Part shown: piece by piece, positions 59,673-64,000 of the stretch
How the letters are laid out: each line of letters opens with the position of its first letter
How positions within the stretch are numbered: position 1 is the stretch's first letter
From: Scylla paramamosain
Taxonomy: Eukaryota > Arthropoda > Malacostraca > Decapoda > Portunidae
Direction: 5' to 3'
Assembly (NCBI RefSeq): GCF_035594125.1
Contig: NC_087185.1
Location: 9,348,001 to 9,412,000, forward strand
Length of the DNA: 64,000 nt
Position numbers and translations under genes: made by a program
The notes under the pieces: model-generated
What the model was told of the DNA's origin: nothing
What the model saw: only the letters and a program-made list of their open reading frames with translations
Database searches by the model: none

Positions 59673-61573
59673 GCGTGTTTTTGAACGTCGCAAAACATCA
59701 AAATGCATTGAAAGTATATTTCTAAACGTAAGGACATTATGAAAAACGTGTAATAGGAGTATTTTTGAGCTTCTTAGGTACAAAAACGCTAAAACTCATG
59801 AATAGCACTCAATACGGAAAAACAGAACATTAGCAAAAATTTTATTTTTAATGCATTTTACATTGTTAGATACTAAAACTTGAAAATGTGTGGAAAGCTT
59901 CCTAAATGGGGAAACGAAACGAAGTCACCAGAGACGTGTCTTTTCATTTTTTTTTCTCTCTTAGGCACTAAATCGCTTAAAAGCATGGAAATCAATCTTA
60001 ATGAGAAAAAAAAAAAAAAAAAATAGATAAATAAATAATGCGAAAAAAAACCGTCATTTGAGTGTTTTGATTTTCTTATATATCTTGTTATATACTAAAA
60101 CACCAAAATCCCTGCAAAGCTTTTGATACGAAAAAGCAAAACAACCTTACAAAAAAACATGATTTTTTAAAAATGTTTTTGAGCGTGTTTGGAACCAAAG
60201 CGCAAAAAAAGTATGGAAATCACGCTCAATGGGAATACAAAACAACATAACGAAAAACGCGTCTATTGAATGTTTTTTTTTTTTTTTTTTAACTTCTTAC
60301 GTACCAAAATGTTAAAACGCATGGAAAATGTACGCTGTGTAGAAACATAGCGAACATTAGCAAACACAAGGATTTTAGAGTTTTTGAGCTTGTTACATAG
60401 AAAAATGCCAGAATACATGCAAAGTACCCTTAATGGGGAAAAGAAAAGACATTGCGAGAATCGTGTATTATGAGGGTTTTTGAGCTTCTTATTTCTTCAA
60501 AACGCTAAAACACATGAATAGCACTTTACATGGAAAAACTGAATAACATTACCAAAAACGTATTTCACAAAAAATGTATTTCACAGTAAGGTACCAAAAC
60601 GCAAAAAAAAAAAAAAAAAAAAAAATGCATACAATGCACCATATATGGGAAAAGGAAACGATTTTCCACAATCTCTTGAGATTCTGGAAAATCTCTTGAA
60701 ATCGCTTAAACAGCATTTAAAGCATCTTATATGGGAATAGAAAAAAAAAAAAAAGCATTACCAAAAAATGTGTCTTTAGAGTATCTTCAAATACATACGT
60801 ACAAAAACGCTAAAACGCCTGCAAAAAACACCTTATGGATAAAAAGAATAACATTACCAGAAATAAGTATTCAGCTTGTTACGTAAAAAACGTCAAAATA
60901 CATGCAACATGTCCTCTATAAGAAGAGGAAAGGTCATTATAAGAGACTTGTATTATGTTTTGCAGTTACCTAAACCCTAAAATGCATGGACGGCCCTCTA
61001 TATGGAGAAACAGAACAACATTACAAAAAAAAGAACATTTTGAGTGTATTTCACATCATTAGATACCAAAACCCCAAAATAAATGCAAAACAACCTATAT
61101 GGTGGAAAAAAAGACATATCTAGAAACCAGTCTTTTCACTGTTTATGAGCGCATGGAAAGAACCCTATATGAGGAACGAAAATATTGCCAAAAACGTGTT
61201 TTTTTTCAGTGATTTGGAGCTAAAATGCTCAAACCCAGGCAAAAAAAAAAGAGAAAGACACCGTATACCTTTAGCAAAAATATGTATTTTGAGTGTTTTT
61301 GAGATAGAAAAAAGGGAAAATGCATGCAAAGTATTCTATTTGGAAAAACGAAAAGACATTATGAGAATAATGTGTTATGAGAGATTTTAAGCTTCTTAAG
61401 TACAAAATGCTAAAATTAATGAATAGTATTCTATATCGACGAGGAGAAGAAAAAAAAAATTACTAAAAAAGCGTATTTTGACTGTTTTTTCACATAATTA
61501 GGTGCCAAAACGCCAATATGCATGTAAAGCTCACTGTACGGGCAAACGAAACATTACCAGAAACGTGTCTTTT

Positions 61574-61582
61574 GTGTGTGTG

Positions 61583-61672
<90 letters not shown>
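61574..61672. repeat. (GT)n tract inside satellite
   Basis: About 99 bp of GT, with one TTT interruption near 61598, at the gtgtcttttgagtg segment of an E monomer. Confidence 0.95.
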
Positions 61673-61675
<3 letters not shown>

Positions 61676-63191
61676 TTTTTAAGCCTATTATGCACAAAAA
61701 ACGCAAAAAAAAATCAAGGAAATCACTCTGTATGGGAACATCAAAAAAGCTTATAAAAAAAAACGTGTCTTTTCAGTGTTTCGAACTTATATACCAAAAC
61801 GCTAAAATGCACGCAAACACCCTTTATGGAGAAAGACAATAACCTTATGAAAAAAAAAAAAAACAATTGTTTTCATGTTTTTGTGCTTGTTACGTAGAAA
61901 AACGCAAAATACACCAAATCTACCCTATATGGGTAAATGAAATGACATTACTAGAGACGTATAATTTGAGCCTTTTTTTTTTTTTAGCTTCTTAGGTACG
62001 AAAACGCTAAAACGCATGAATAGCACTCTGTATGAAGAAACAAAATAACATTACTAAAAACGTTTATTTCTAGTGTATTTCACATAGGTACCAAAACACC
62101 AAAATGTATGCAAAGCACCATATATGTCGAAAAGAAACGACATTTACAGTAATGTGTGTTTTTAGTGTTTATAAACGTATTAGGCACCAAAATACACGAA
62201 AAAAAAACACCATATATGGGGAAACAAAATGATTTTTACAAAAAAATGTGTTTTTTGAGTGTTTTTGAGCTACTTCCGTATTAAAACGCTAAAACCCTTG
62301 CAAAACACAATTAATGGAGAGAAAGAATACCATTACCAAAAATAAGTACTATGAGTGTTTTTAAGCTTCTTTTTCACAAAAGCGCAAAAAAAAAAATATA
62401 TAAATAAAAACATGGAAAATGTTCTTTTATGGAAAAAAAAAAAAATGACATTACGAGAATAATGCATTTTAAATGTTTTGAGCTTCTCAGGTACCATAAC
62501 GCTGAAAGGCAAAAATAGCCAAAATGCATACAAAGCACTTCATATGGAGAAACGAAACTACATTATCAAAAAGGTGGCTTTTTAGTGTTTTTTTTATTTT
62601 TAATATTTTAGGCCCCAAAATGCTAAAATACATAGAAAGCACCCTATATTGGAAACAAAATAATATTACGAAAAATATGCCTTTCTAGTGTTTTGTGTTT
62701 TTGAGCTAACGTACCAAAACGCAAAAAAAAAAAAAAAAAAATACAAAACAATTTATGAAGAAACAAAATAACATTACCAAAAACGCTTATTTTCAATGTT
62801 TTGAGCTAATTATGTACAAAATACCAAAATGCATGTAAAGTAGCGTATTTCAGAAATAAAACAATACTACAAAAAACGTGTATTACAGTGTGTTCTTGAG
62901 CTTCTTAAGTAGTAAAACGCTGAATCGCATGATAGAAAAAAAAAAACTTCCCCAAAAATACTGTTTTCAGTGCTTTTTACATTTTTTAGTACCAGAAAGG
63001 CTAAATTCTTCTAGAGAATAATACGAGAAACATGTATTATGAGTGTTTTTGAGATTTTTAGGCACTAAAATTCTAAAACGACTGAATAAACCTAACACTA
63101 CATTTGGAGAAAGAGAACATTACTAAAAACGTTTATTTTGAGTGTTTTTTTTTTCACTTGGTTAGGTTGCAAAACGCCTAAATAAATAGAA

Positions 63192-63311
<120 letters not shown>

Positions 63312-64000
63312 GACTAGAAACGTGTCCATTGAGCGTTTTCAGCGTGTTAAGCACCAAAACGTTAAAAAGCATGGAAACCACATTATATAGGAATACAAAA
63401 TATTACCAAAAAAAAGTGTCTTTGGAGTGCGAAACATTCTTATGGAGGAAAGAAATATTATTATCCCCCCAGAAAAAGTGTATTTTCAGTATTTTTAGCT
63501 TTTTAGCAACAGGAACGTCAACATGCATGCAAAGCACTTTATATGATAGAACAAAACGATATTATCAGAAAACCATATTATATGAGTGTTTTTCTTAGAT
63601 TCATAGGTATCAAAAACACGTAAACAACATTCAATATGGAGAAACAGAACAACATTACGAAAAACGTGTATTTTCACCTTCTTAGGTACAAAAACGCCAA
63701 AATGCATGCAAAACATTCTATATGAGCAAACGAAATGCCAACACCAGAAATCTATTTTTTGAGTGTTTTTGAGCGTGTTAGGCACAAACACGCTTAAAAG
63801 CATGGAGAGTATCTTATATGAAAATAAAAATCAGCATTAAAAAAAAAAAAGACGGTATTCTGTTTTTTTAGCTTATTCCATATCAACACGACTGCAAAAC
63901 ACGCTTTATAAATAAATGGAATAACATTACAAAGATTGCAAATTTTTAGTGGTTTTGAGCTCAGTAAGTAAAAAAACGGCAAAATGCATGCAAAGTACTC

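Overview
This is eukaryotic, repeat-dominated DNA, most likely from a decapod crustacean and plausibly a crab. The reasons are spliced exons with GT/AG borders, long CA, GA and above all TA microsatellites, four copies of a Jockey-type LINE that I associate with decapod genomes, degenerate arthropod-type TTAGG repeats, and no prokaryotic gene organisation. The taxon is an inference.

Left part (1-14.7 kb). The only recognisable cellular gene is on the minus strand: four exons (6517-6657, 5041-5190, 3344-3520, 1498-1669) that join in phase and encode the first ~210 residues of a mitochondrial amidoxime-reducing component (MARC, MOSC N-terminal domain). Its 3' half lies beyond the left edge. Its introns carry a pogo-like MITE with a TA duplication, a hAT-like MITE holding a long microsatellite hairpin, and large CA/GA/TA tracts. 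A truncated LINE fills the left edge. Upstream lie degenerate TTAGG repeats and a decayed hAT/DUF4371-type transposase that is split by a Jockey-like LINE.

14.7-18.54 kb holds a decayed I-type LINE with endonuclease, reverse transcriptase and RNase H. It abuts a satellite.

18.54-23.94 kb and 32.89-64.0 kb (over half of the window) are one A+T-rich satellite. The monomer is about 97 bp. Five monomer types (A-E) follow each other in fixed order and form a higher-order repeat of about 470-490 bp. The array changes orientation at about 38.53, 44.98 and 52.81 kb. Superimposed is a giant imperfect inverted repeat: arms 36.55-44.98 and 46.80-54.78 kb around a 1.8 kb spacer. An 800 bp solo LTR with a 5 bp target duplication sits in the left satellite block.

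23.94-32.88 kb is an island in the satellite, bounded by two LINE copies whose 3' ends both face the satellite. Inside it is unique sequence, a 73-codon GC-rich ORF (unrecognised), and a 4.7 kb minisatellite of mainly 39/42 bp units. One frame of the minisatellite reads as a 13-14 residue peptide repeat, now broken by stops, and the array shows a further 1.49 kb super-period.

Only the MARC gene and possibly the 73-codon ORF look like functional protein-coding sequence. The remainder is mobile-element relics and tandem repeats.
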